From Neobacillus paridis (GTDB taxonomy: Bacteria; Bacillota; Bacilli; Bacillales; Cytobacillaceae), in the NCBI RefSeq assembly GCF_016765675.1, contig NZ_JAESWB010000168.1:372001-436000 (forward strand): a DNA stretch of 64,000 nucleotides. The letters run 5' to 3'. The notes beneath the pieces are model-generated. The model did no database searches. It was not told where the DNA came from and saw only the letters and a list, made by a program, of their open reading frames with translations. A program made the translations under genes and the position numbers. Of this stretch, positions 49,487 through 57,626 are shown piece after piece (position 1 is the stretch's first letter; each line of letters begins with the position of its first letter).

Positions 49487-49912
49487 TTAGAATAAATGCT
49501 CATATGGAGTGACATCAATGTGATTCTCAAATAATTTTTTTCGTAAAAATTTATGATCCCGCTTTGGCGTTGCCATAATATATCCGCGAATGACAAGATC
49601 TTCGGTGATTTTGGGTGCCTTTTCCTTTAGGGCAAGTTCGCCAATTTTTCCGGCAATTTTATGTCTTGCCACATCACGGAATAACTCTGGAACGGGACTG
49701 ACTAAATCTTCTAGCAGCGATTTTTCTTCCGGTCCCCAAAGGTGACGAGACTCATTTACATAATGGACTTCCCATTCCATGTCCGATTTGCCGTCTTCCT
49801 TTGGCAATTTCTTTAAAAACTTGCGGAACATAAAGAATCCGCCGATTGCCATCGACCCAACGAGAAACACAACCCAAAAAAGAATAAACCATAAAAACCA
49901 ACCATGAAGCAT
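49487..49912 (-). CDS. yneK: YneK-like DUF2621 membrane-anchored protein
   Basis: The 141-residue protein has one N-terminal membrane helix (WFLWFILFWVVFLVGSMAIGGFFMF) followed by a soluble domain (GKSDMEWEVHYVNESRHLWGPEEKSLLEDLVSPVPELFRDVARHKIAGKIGELAL...). It matches YneK of B. subtilis, which lies in the same place after ccdC. The function is unknown. ATG 49912 follows TAGGTGAAATAGAG on the minus strand; the open frame extends 24 codons further without a site. It is the last backbone gene before the selC island. Confidence 0.88.
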   Translation of the reverse strand: MLHGWFLWFILFWVVFLVGSMAIGGFFMFRKFLKKLPKEDGKSDMEWEVHYVNESRHLWGPEEKSLLEDLVSPVPELFRDVARHKIAGKIGELALKEKAPKITEDLVIRGYIMATPKRDHKFLRKKLFENHIDVTPYEHLF

Positions 49913-50068
49913 CTCTATTTCACCTACAAATAATATCGTTAGATAAATTATAGTATTTTTAAGGAAGAAAAGACAAGTATTCACTAGAAGAAAGGGAATA
50001 GTTTGTTTGACTGCTTGCTTAATTTGAATAGTCGTAATGACGCATGATTGACAATTTAAGCTGTTTCA

Positions 50069-50097
50069 TTGATTAATACTATATTCTATTGTAATAT
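50069..50097 (+). promoter_or_regulatory. Candidate promoter of selC
   Basis: TTGATT (50069-50074), 17 bases, TAATAT (50092-50097), about 50 bases before the mature tRNA. Confidence 0.5.
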
Positions 50098-50147
50098 AGG
50101 AAATGCATTAAAGATTTTAATAGGAATTGTACATTTGTTTTCTAAAT

Positions 50148-50244
50148 GGGGCTGGATGGGGTACTGGTGTCCCCCACGGTCTTCAAAACCGCTTGTGACC
50201 TGCGTGCCAGGTCAGGTGGGTTCGATTCCCACACGGTCCCGCCA
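50148..50244 (+). tRNA. selC: Selenocysteine tRNA, tRNA-Sec(UCA)
   Basis: tRNA-Sec is charged with serine and converted by SelA to Sec-tRNA, which SelB delivers to UGA codons with a SECIS element. Here 97 bases include an encoded CCA. Acceptor GGGGCTG pairs with CGGTCCC. The D arm is long (GGGG/CCCC core). The anticodon arm CGGT-CTTCAAA-ACCG gives anticodon UCA at 50183-50185. The long variable arm TGACCTG-CGTG-CCAGGTCA and the T arm GTGGG-TTCGATT-CCCAC are diagnostic. The eighth acceptor pair is a G-A mismatch. No selA, selB or selD lies in the window. Confidence 0.93.
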
Positions 50245-50590
50245 AACCAGTTATATTAAGGATTTTGATGCTTTTTTTGCAGTTGTGAATAGAAGGTTTT
50301 CTGTCCTAAAATCCGCAAAGCTTATTTAAGCGGACACCAAATGGACACAATGTCAGATTTACATATTACTTACTTAATGAGCTGCTCAAACTACTGGGCA
50401 GCTTCTTTTGCATGTTTGGCAATACATGAGTGTATGTGTCCATTGTTATCCCGATTGTTGAATGTCCGAACCGGTTGGATATATATTGGAAAGATAGGGA
50501 ACTGGGATAATTTTTTTGAACACATATACCAAAGATCATTGAAATTAGGTAGAATTTAATGAAGGAAATAAATACTTTGAAGGTGTTGTA
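50245..50590. other. Region between selC and brxF
   Basis: Holds the tyrosine integrase remnant on the minus strand (about 50366-50485) and, just past its stop, two GGACAC hexamers (50332-50337, 50343-50348). A GCTGC/GCAGC hairpin (50381-50403 region) lies within the fragment. No intact gene is present; short open frames on the plus strand are antisense to the fragment. Confidence 0.6.
50366..50485 (-). pseudogene. C-terminal remnant of a tyrosine integrase
   Basis: On the minus strand the frame reads ISNRFGHSTIGITMDTYTHV followed by LPNMQKKLPSS... and a TAA stop (50368-50366). GHS...ITMDTYTHV is the end of the catalytic domain of phage/ICE tyrosine recombinases, with the box-II GH and the nucleophilic Tyr in DTY. 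Nothing upstream of about 50485 continues the domain, and the last residues after QKK look frameshifted. It lies 122 bases past selC, so it is most likely the relic of the element that brought in the downstream island. Confidence 0.82.
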
Positions 50591-51046
50591 ATGAGTGCTG
50601 ACCTCGTAAAAAAGATTGAGCAGGAGTTAAGTAGTATCTCATCAAAATATTATAAAATGATTCTTGTTTGTGAGCATCCTAAAGGAATCGCTGTTAAAAA
50701 CGCTGCTGAAAACTTGGGAATACCACTTCTAAATATTAGTTTGCTGTTAAGTGAAAAATTAAAAGAGTATCCAAGTAAGCGTATGGCCGGAAGAGTCCAT
50801 AACCTGCTAAGCGATATCTTAAGAAATGCGGGGAGAAGAACACTTTGCTTGGATCATATTGAGGTATTATTTGACCCGACCTTAAAACAAGATGTCATTC
50901 AGCTTTTACAGTCTTTTAGCAGGAACTATACGCTAGTCGTTTCATGGAAAGGCAGTTACGATGGCCGACGTTTTGCGTATGCGGTGCCTGGGCATCCTGA
51001 ATATTATGAGTGCAAAGAATTCGATGGAATTGTAGTGACGGAATAA
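50591..51046 (+). CDS. brxF: BREX type 3 protein BrxF
   Basis: BrxF is the small first protein of type 3 BREX phage-defence systems. The 151 residues match the family in the middle and C-terminus (NLGIPLLNISLLLSEKLKEY, CLDHIEVLFDPTLKQDVIQLLQSFSRNYTLVVSW, YAVPGHPEYYEC). The family is described as P-loop-containing, but here the expected GxxGxGKT is replaced by VCEHPKGIAVKN, so nucleotide binding is doubtful. ATG 50591 follows GAAGGTGTTG. It leads the operon brxF-brxC-pglX-pglZ-brxA-brxHII, all on the same strand with short gaps. Confidence 0.88.
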   Translation: MSADLVKKIEQELSSISSKYYKMILVCEHPKGIAVKNAAENLGIPLLNISLLLSEKLKEYPSKRMAGRVHNLLSDILRNAGRRTLCLDHIEVLFDPTLKQDVIQLLQSFSRNYTLVVSWKGSYDGRRFAYAVPGHPEYYECKEFDGIVVTE

Positions 51047-51061
51047 AGGGGGAAGAGACAA

Positions 51062-54000
51062 ATGAAATATCGTGATTTAGTCCAATTTGAACCAATTGAA
51101 TCGGTTATTCAATTAACAGATGCAAATGATAAGGATCGAGCAGTTCATTTAATTGATACATATGTTATTTCAGAAAGAATGGCGGAGCAGCTAGATGAAG
51201 CTGTCATTGAACATTTACAGTTCCGTCGGCCAGTAGATAATAAGGGATTATTCATTGTCGGTAATTATGGAACAGGTAAATCACACTTAATGAGTGTCAT
51301 TTCAACGATTGCCGAAATGGACGGTGCAAGCAATTATATCAAGAATGAGCGTGTTGCACAAAAGGCAAAAGAAATCGAAGGGCAATTTAAAGTTATTCGT
51401 ACTGAAATTGGCAGCGTTCGGACTTCACTGAGAGATATACTATGTGAAGCATTAGAAGAGGGACTATATGATATGGGGGTTGATTTTAAATTCCCGTCTA
51501 TAGATCAAGTCCGCAATAATAAAGATGCACTTACTGAAATGATGGGGCTTTTCCAAGAGGCATTTCCGGACCAAGGGCTTATGCTTGTGGTAGATGAGTT
51601 ATTAGACTACTTAAGAAGCAGAAAAGAACAGGAACTTACATTAGATCTTGGCTTTTTACGGGAAGTAGGGGAAGTTTGTAGTAAAACTCGCTTGCGTTTT
51701 ATTGCAGGTATTCAAGAAATGCTATTTGATAATCCTAAATTTGGATTCGTAGCGGATTCTTTACGAAGAGTTAAAGAACGTTTTGAACAAGTTCGTATTG
51801 TCCGTGAAGATATTGCATTTGTTGTTTCACAAAGATTACTTAAAAAGGATGAAAAACAAAAAGCGCTTATTCGTGAGCATTTGAGTCGGTTTACTTCATT
51901 ATATACCCGTTTAAGTGAAGATCTAGAAATGTATGTTAATCTCTTCCCAATCCATCCAGCTTATTTAACCACATTTGAGAAAGTAAATGTTGCTGAAAAA
52001 AGGGTGGCATTGAAAACAATAAGTAATGAAATTAAGCGGATTCTTGAGGACGATGTTCCAGAGGGAGCCCCAGGACTTGTTTCCTATGACAGCTACTGGA
52101 AATACATTGAAGAAGACCCTTCCTACAAAAGTAATCCTGATATCCGTGAAGTACTGGACAAGTCGCGCATATTAAAGGATCGTATTCAAAATGCGTTTAC
52201 CAAAAAAATCTATCAGCCGATGGCCATTAGAATTGTAAATGCCTTGGCAATCTACCGTCTTGCTACAAGTGATATATTTGATAAGGTTGGCCTAACACCA
52301 GAGGAATTTCGTGATGATTTGTTTTTGCATTCCACAATGAGCTTAGAAATGCTTTTAGAAGATGATAATCCGTCTGATTTTCTAAAAACCACTGTCGAGG
52401 CAGCTTTACGAGAAATCCAAAAAACAGTTAGTTTTCAATATATTTCAACGAACGAAAGCAATGGACAATATTATTTGGATTTGAAAAAAGATATTGCTGT
52501 TGATGATTTAATTGAGCAGAAAGCTGAAACAATTGAAGACGATAAACTGGATAGCTATTATTTTGAAGTGCTTAAACAAGCCACAGGGGTAGCGGATAAT
52601 ACCTATGTTACGGGATATAAAATCTGGAAACATAATCTGCCTTGGGAAGCCCATAAAGTGACTCGGCAGGGGTACCTATTCTTTGGTGCACCGAATGAAC
52701 GGTCAACCGCCCAACCTGAACGAGATTTTTATATTTATATGTTAAAGCCGTTCAGTGAAGTGAAATTTAAGGATGAACAAAATGCAGATGAAGTCTTTTT
52801 TAAGCTGACTATAAAAGAAGAGAAATTTATAAGATTGTTAAAGATGTATGCTGGCTCTAGGGAACTGGGAATAAATGCTACTTCTGCAACAAAGCAATTG
52901 TATGTAAGAAAGTCGGAAACTTATTTTAAGGAACTTGTAAAATGGTTAAGTGATAACTTCGTTCATGTTTATGAAATTACTTATCGCGGTAAAACAGCAA
53001 ATATTTTAGAGTTCGGCATGATGCTGCCGCAAAATGCCAGTGTGATTGAAATTATAAATTCCGTTTCTGAAGGTCTATTGACAGATTGGTTTGAACAAAA
53101 ATATCCTGATTACCCCTCATTCAGAAGATTGCAAAATGTTTATTTGAACAAAGAGAACCTGCCTTCCTATGTATCAGATGCACTTGTTCAAATCTCCGGC
53201 AGGGAGACGAGACAAGGTACTGCAATATTAGATGGATTGGTCTTACTTGACCAAAATGGTAAGATAAATGTTCATAGGTCAGGCTATGCCAAATGGGTAA
53301 TGAATAAATTAAATGAAAAAGGACACGGGCAAGTTTTAAATGCTTCCGAATTAATTGAAACCATTACAATTAAAGGAACGGAAGACACGCGTCTTACTTA
53401 TGAATTTAAGCTAGAACCGGAACTTTTCCTAGTTGTGCTTGCCGCACTTGTCCATGCTGGAGAATTGGTTGTTAACGTAGACGGCAAGTCTTATGATGCA
53501 ATGAATTATACAGAATTTTCTCGATTACCGTTAGGACAGCTTACCTATTTTAATCACGTAAAAAAACCAAGTGGCCTTCCGGTTGCTGCAATTAATGCAC
53601 TTTTTCAAATATCCGATGTTCGGATACCGAACCTTGAGGGAGAAAACTTAGCTTTTGGCATTCGTCGAGTAATGGAATTTGCTAACAACAAATTACAAAA
53701 AGTTGTTAGGATGATTCCTACCATTCGAACAGGTTTACCAATTTGGGACGGAACACTTTTTTCAACAGCAGAGGTTGGACAGTATGTTCAAAAAATGGAT
53801 GACTTAAAAGGATTTTTAGAAGGAATTGGGCGCTATGATTCGCCGGCTAAAATGCATAATTTAAGGTATTCCGCCGAGGAGATCTTGGCACAAGATATTC
53901 ATTTAAAAGAATTAGAAAAATTGGAGAAGCTTGAGACGAAAGTAAGAGAATTCACAAATGTGGCCAATTACCTTACTCAGGCGAAACTTCATCTTGATCG

Positions 54001-54763
54001 AAATCATGAATGGAGTCAAAAAGTGGATGCGGCGTTATACGACCTATCCATTGCTTTAAAAGAAGGAGAGGACTATTCTTCAGAAAGCCGTACAATTGAA
54101 CAACTAAAAGATGAATATATTCGTTTATATATGGGATTGCATGACAAATCAAGGCTAAATGCAACCCAAGATATGAAAAAGAGCGGTTTGCTAAATGATC
54201 AACGTTTGAAAGCTTTAAGGGAATTAGCTCAAAAAATTGATATTTTGCCTAATCATGTCCTTTCTGATTGGCAAAGAAGATTGGATTCATTTATTACCTG
54301 CTATCAATTGAAAAGAGAGGATTTACAGCATTCCGCAACATGTCCGCACTGTAAATTCAGACCGAAAGAAGAAGCATCTTTAAATCAATATAAGTTGGAG
54401 ACATTAGAAGATGAACTTGGCGAATTACTGAATAACTGGACAAATACGTTGTTAAATAACTTTAATGATCCAACCATTAAAGAAAATATTGCATTACTAA
54501 GACCGGAACAGCAAGAACTGGTTCAACAGTTCATTTCACAAAAATCATTTAGTCTGCCAATTGATATACGATTAATTCAAGCCATTAATGATTTGTTAAA
54601 AGGGATTAATAAAGTTGAAATCACTTTAGATCAAATTACAGACATGATGGCGAATGGAAGTCCATTAACGGTGGAAGAACTCCGAAGAAGATTTGAGATG
54701 CTTATTCAACAGACAGTTAGAAACCAACCAACAAATCGAATTCGGGTTATGCTTAAGAAATGA
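51062..54763 (+). CDS. brxC: BREX type 3 ATPase BrxC
   Basis: BrxC is the large P-loop ATPase of BREX, thought to act with PglX and PglZ in recognising and blocking phage DNA. The 1233-residue protein has Walker A GNYGTGKSHLMSVIS near residue 70 and a Walker B-like LMLVVDELLDYLRSR near 180. A C-terminal region has a CxxC pair (ATCPHCKFRPKEE) that may bind zinc. AAGGGGGAAG precedes the start. Its stop overlaps the upstream part of the next reading frame, and pglX starts 15 bases later. The locus is visibly AT-rich compared with the backbone. Confidence 0.92.
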   Translation: MKYRDLVQFEPIESVIQLTDANDKDRAVHLIDTYVISERMAEQLDEAVIEHLQFRRPVDNKGLFIVGNYGTGKSHLMSVISTIAEMDGASNYIKNERVAQKAKEIEGQFKVIRTEIGSVRTSLRDILCEALEEGLYDMGVDFKFPSIDQVRNNKDALTEMMGLFQEAFPDQGLMLVVDELLDYLRSRKEQELTLDLGFLREVGEVCSKTRLRFIAGIQEMLFDNPKFGFVADSLRRVKERFEQVRIVREDIAFVVSQRLLKKDEKQKALIREHLSRFTSLYTRLSEDLEMYVNLFPIHPAYLTTFEKVNVAEKRVALKTISNEIKRILEDDVPEGAPGLVSYDSYWKYIEEDPSYKSNPDIREVLDKSRILKDRIQNAFTKKIYQPMAIRIVNALAIYRLATSDIFDKVGLTPEEFRDDLFLHSTMSLEMLLEDDNPSDFLKTTVEAALREIQKTVSFQYISTNESNGQYYLDLKKDIAVDDLIEQKAETIEDDKLDSYYFEVLKQATGVADNTYVTGYKIWKHNLPWEAHKVTRQGYLFFGAPNERSTAQPERDFYIYMLKPFSEVKFKDEQNADEVFFKLTIKEEKFIRLLKMYAGSRELGINATSATKQLYVRKSETYFKELVKWLSDNFVHVYEITYRGKTANILEFGMMLPQNASVIEIINSVSEGLLTDWFEQKYPDYPSFRRLQNVYLNKENLPSYVSDALVQISGRETRQGTAILDGLVLLDQNGKINVHRSGYAKWVMNKLNEKGHGQVLNASELIETITIKGTEDTRLTYEFKLEPELFLVVLAALVHAGELVVNVDGKSYDAMNYTEFSRLPLGQLTYFNHVKKPSGLPVAAINALFQISDVRIPNLEGENLAFGIRRVMEFANNKLQKVVRMIPTIRTGLPIWDGTLFSTAEVGQYVQKMDDLKGFLEGIGRYDSPAKMHNLRYSAEEILAQDIHLKELEKLEKLETKVREFTNVANYLTQAKLHLDRNHEWSQKVDAALYDLSIALKEGEDYSSESRTIEQLKDEYIRLYMGLHDKSRLNATQDMKKSGLLNDQRLKALRELAQKIDILPNHVLSDWQRRLDSFITCYQLKREDLQHSATCPHCKFRPKEEASLNQYKLETLEDELGELLNNWTNTLLNNFNDPTIKENIALLRPEQQELVQQFISQKSFSLPIDIRLIQAINDLLKGINKVEITLDQITDMMANGSPLTVEELRRRFEMLIQQTVRNQPTNRIRVMLKK

Positions 54764-54777
54764 CGAGGTGTACTAAA

Positions 54778-57603
54778 ATGTCATATGAAACAGAGCAGTT
54801 ATCGTTTGAAAATACAGATTCCCAAACAGACAATCAACCGGTTGTCTGTTTGGGTATGACTTTTAAAAATGATGAAGAGAGAAGAGAGTATTTTAGAGAA
54901 GAATTAAGAAAAAAATTGCCTGAATTAAAAAAAATTGAAGGTTTCCCAATAGGAAACGATGAAGATATTATTAATTTATCAAATCCCCCTTATTATACTG
55001 CGTGCCCTAATCCTTGGTTAAATAATTTTATTAATGATTGGAATAAGGAAAAAAAAGATAATCAGATAACCCACGATAATTATAAAAGAGAACCTTTTGC
55101 ATCAGATGTGAGCGAGGGGAAGAAGGATCCTATTTATAATGCTCATAGCTATCATACAAAGGTTCCTTATAAAGCAATAATGAGGTATTTACTTCACTAT
55201 ACTTCTCCGGGTGATATTGTATTTGATGGTTTCTCAGGAACAGGTATGACTGGTATTGCAGCACAAATGTGTTCGAATAAATCTATTGTGGAGAACCTAG
55301 GGTATCGTATTCTTGACAACGGAGACATAGTAGACGATGAAAACAATACCGTGTCAAAATTAGGTGACAGGAAAGCAATTCTTAATGATTTGTCAACGGC
55401 AGCTACATTTATTGGAAAGGTCTATAATACTCCTGTTAATGTTAATAATTTTGAAAGGGAAGCAAGACGAATATTAAGCGAACTAAAAGATGAATTTGGA
55501 TGGTTATATCAGACAGATCACAATTTTGACGGGAAACATCAGAATGCAAAGGGAAATATAAATTATACAGTATGGAGTGATGTTTTCGTTTGTCCGAACT
55601 GTACGGAAGAAGTGGTTTTTTGGGATGTTGCTGTAGACCAAGATGTTGGAAAGGTTTACTCAGAATTTAAATGTAATCATTGCAATACTGAAATTTCGAA
55701 GAAGACTTTAGAAAGAGCAATTGAATCATACTTTGATGAAAGTACGTCAAAAGTAATTCAAACTACAAAAAGAATTCCAGTCTTAATTAATTATTCATAC
55801 CGTGACGTAGAATATGAGAAAACTCCAAGTGAGCAGGATTTGCAAACTTTAGAACAGATTAAACAATTTTCGATACCATATTGGTTTCCTATAAATCCTA
55901 TGATGGGAATAGGTGAAAAGTGGGGGGATTCATGGAGAGCAGGGTATCATTTCGGCATAACACATGTTCATCATTTTTATACCAAAAGGAATTTATTATT
56001 GCTTTCTGCATTTTACCATAAAATTCAAGAATCTAATCAATCTGATGATATTAAGGATCTACTTTTGAGTGTAATGACTGGAGGTTTGCTCGGTCTGACT
56101 TTGTTACAAAGATTTAGACCAAAATCTAGTTTTCCAAATATGATACTTTCAGGGACTTTATACGTTTCATCAATGATTAGGGAATGGAATGTAATCCAAT
56201 GGTTAGAAGGAAAACTACAAGGAGTCCTTAGAGCAAGAAAACTTCAACCATCAAAATTAATTCAGGTTCAATCAACAGGTTCTGTTACATTGACGGGTAT
56301 TAGTGAAAGTTCTATCGATTATATATTCACTGATCCTCCATTTGGCGGAAACTTAATGTATTCTGAATTGAATTTTTTATGGGAATCGTGGTTAAAAGTA
56401 TTAACCCAATATCAGCATGAAGCGATAGTAAACTCCTCTTATCATAAAGATAACAATTTCTATAGGAGAATGATGATACAAAGTTTCAAAGAGTATTATC
56501 GGATTTTGAAACCGGGTCGGTGGATTACAGTAGAATTTAGTAATTCACAAGCATCTATCTGGAATATTATTCGAGAAGCCATAGAACGTGCAGGTTTTAT
56601 TATTGCTAATGTTGCAGCGCTGGATAAAAAGCAGGGGAGCTTTAAGGCTATAACTTCAACCACAGCAGTTAAACAAGATTTGGTAATCTCAGCTTATAAG
56701 CCGTCAAAGGAAATGGTAAAAAGTATGTCAGATTCGATAAATTCTGTCGAAACTGCATGGAATTTTGTGAGAAATCATTTAGAAAAGTTACCGATATTTC
56801 TCGGAAAAAAAGGAGAAGCTGAAGTTATTATTGAAAGAACCCCTCGTGTCTTATTTGATAGAATGGTTGCCTACCATGTTCAAAATGGATTATCTGTACC
56901 AATTTCTTCTGGAGAATTCCAAGAAGGTATCATACAGAAGTTCCCAATCAGGGATGGAATGGCCTTTTTAGAAAGTCAGGTAGTGGAGTATGATAAAAAG
57001 CGAATTTTGGCCAAGGAATTTGTTCAATCGAGTTGGCTAGTAACAGATGAAACTAGTGCAATAGAATGGATTCGTCAACAACTTATGAAAAAACCTCAGA
57101 CACGTCAAGATATACATCCGAATTTTATGAAAGAAATTCAACATATAGCTAAGCATGAAATGCTGCCGGAGTTAGATGATTTGCTAAACCAAAATTTCTT
57201 GCGTTACGATGGAGACGAACCAGTTCCTGACCAAGTTGCTAGCTATCTTCGAAAGAATTATAAGGATTTACGCGGGTTAGAAAACGATGATGCAAAATTA
57301 AAAGAAAAGGCGCTAAATCGTTGGTATGTTCCAGATCCGAATAAACAAGCAGATTTGGAAAAATTGCGTGAAAAATCCTTGCTACGTGAATTTGAAGGAT
57401 ATGTTGAGGAACTTTCAAAGAGTAAGAAAAAACTCAAGCAGTTCCGTACGGAAGCCATTCGTGCCGGCTTTAAAAAAGCTTGGGGGGATAAGGATTACCA
57501 AAAGATTGTTACCGTAGGTGATCGCCTGCCTGGAAGTGTGATTCAAGAAGACGATAAGCTGTTAATGTACTATGATAATGCACAAATTCGCTTAGGATTA
57601 TAA
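54778..57603 (+). CDS. pglX: BREX type 3 adenine-specific DNA methyltransferase (PglX-type)
   Basis: This 941-residue methylase marks host DNA so that BREX spares it. The SAM-binding motif is VFDGFSGTGMTGIAAQM near residue 150. The catalytic amino-methyltransferase motif is FTDPPFGGNLMYSELN near 525, giving the N6-adenine/N4-cytosine DPPF type. Between them is a probable zinc ribbon (CPNCTEE ... CNHCNTE). The start ATG 54778 follows GAGGTG; an in-frame ATG at 54760 overlaps the brxC stop. It is third in the operon, as in other type 3 BREX loci. The recognition sequence cannot be read from the protein. Confidence 0.92.
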   Translation: MSYETEQLSFENTDSQTDNQPVVCLGMTFKNDEERREYFREELRKKLPELKKIEGFPIGNDEDIINLSNPPYYTACPNPWLNNFINDWNKEKKDNQITHDNYKREPFASDVSEGKKDPIYNAHSYHTKVPYKAIMRYLLHYTSPGDIVFDGFSGTGMTGIAAQMCSNKSIVENLGYRILDNGDIVDDENNTVSKLGDRKAILNDLSTAATFIGKVYNTPVNVNNFEREARRILSELKDEFGWLYQTDHNFDGKHQNAKGNINYTVWSDVFVCPNCTEEVVFWDVAVDQDVGKVYSEFKCNHCNTEISKKTLERAIESYFDESTSKVIQTTKRIPVLINYSYRDVEYEKTPSEQDLQTLEQIKQFSIPYWFPINPMMGIGEKWGDSWRAGYHFGITHVHHFYTKRNLLLLSAFYHKIQESNQSDDIKDLLLSVMTGGLLGLTLLQRFRPKSSFPNMILSGTLYVSSMIREWNVIQWLEGKLQGVLRARKLQPSKLIQVQSTGSVTLTGISESSIDYIFTDPPFGGNLMYSELNFLWESWLKVLTQYQHEAIVNSSYHKDNNFYRRMMIQSFKEYYRILKPGRWITVEFSNSQASIWNIIREAIERAGFIIANVAALDKKQGSFKAITSTTAVKQDLVISAYKPSKEMVKSMSDSINSVETAWNFVRNHLEKLPIFLGKKGEAEVIIERTPRVLFDRMVAYHVQNGLSVPISSGEFQEGIIQKFPIRDGMAFLESQVVEYDKKRILAKEFVQSSWLVTDETSAIEWIRQQLMKKPQTRQDIHPNFMKEIQHIAKHEMLPELDDLLNQNFLRYDGDEPVPDQVASYLRKNYKDLRGLENDDAKLKEKALNRWYVPDPNKQADLEKLREKSLLREFEGYVEELSKSKKKLKQFRTEAIRAGFKKAWGDKDYQKIVTVGDRLPGSVIQEDDKLLMYYDNAQIRLGL

Positions 57604-57626
57604 TGTAGGGCAAGGAGAAGATGAAA

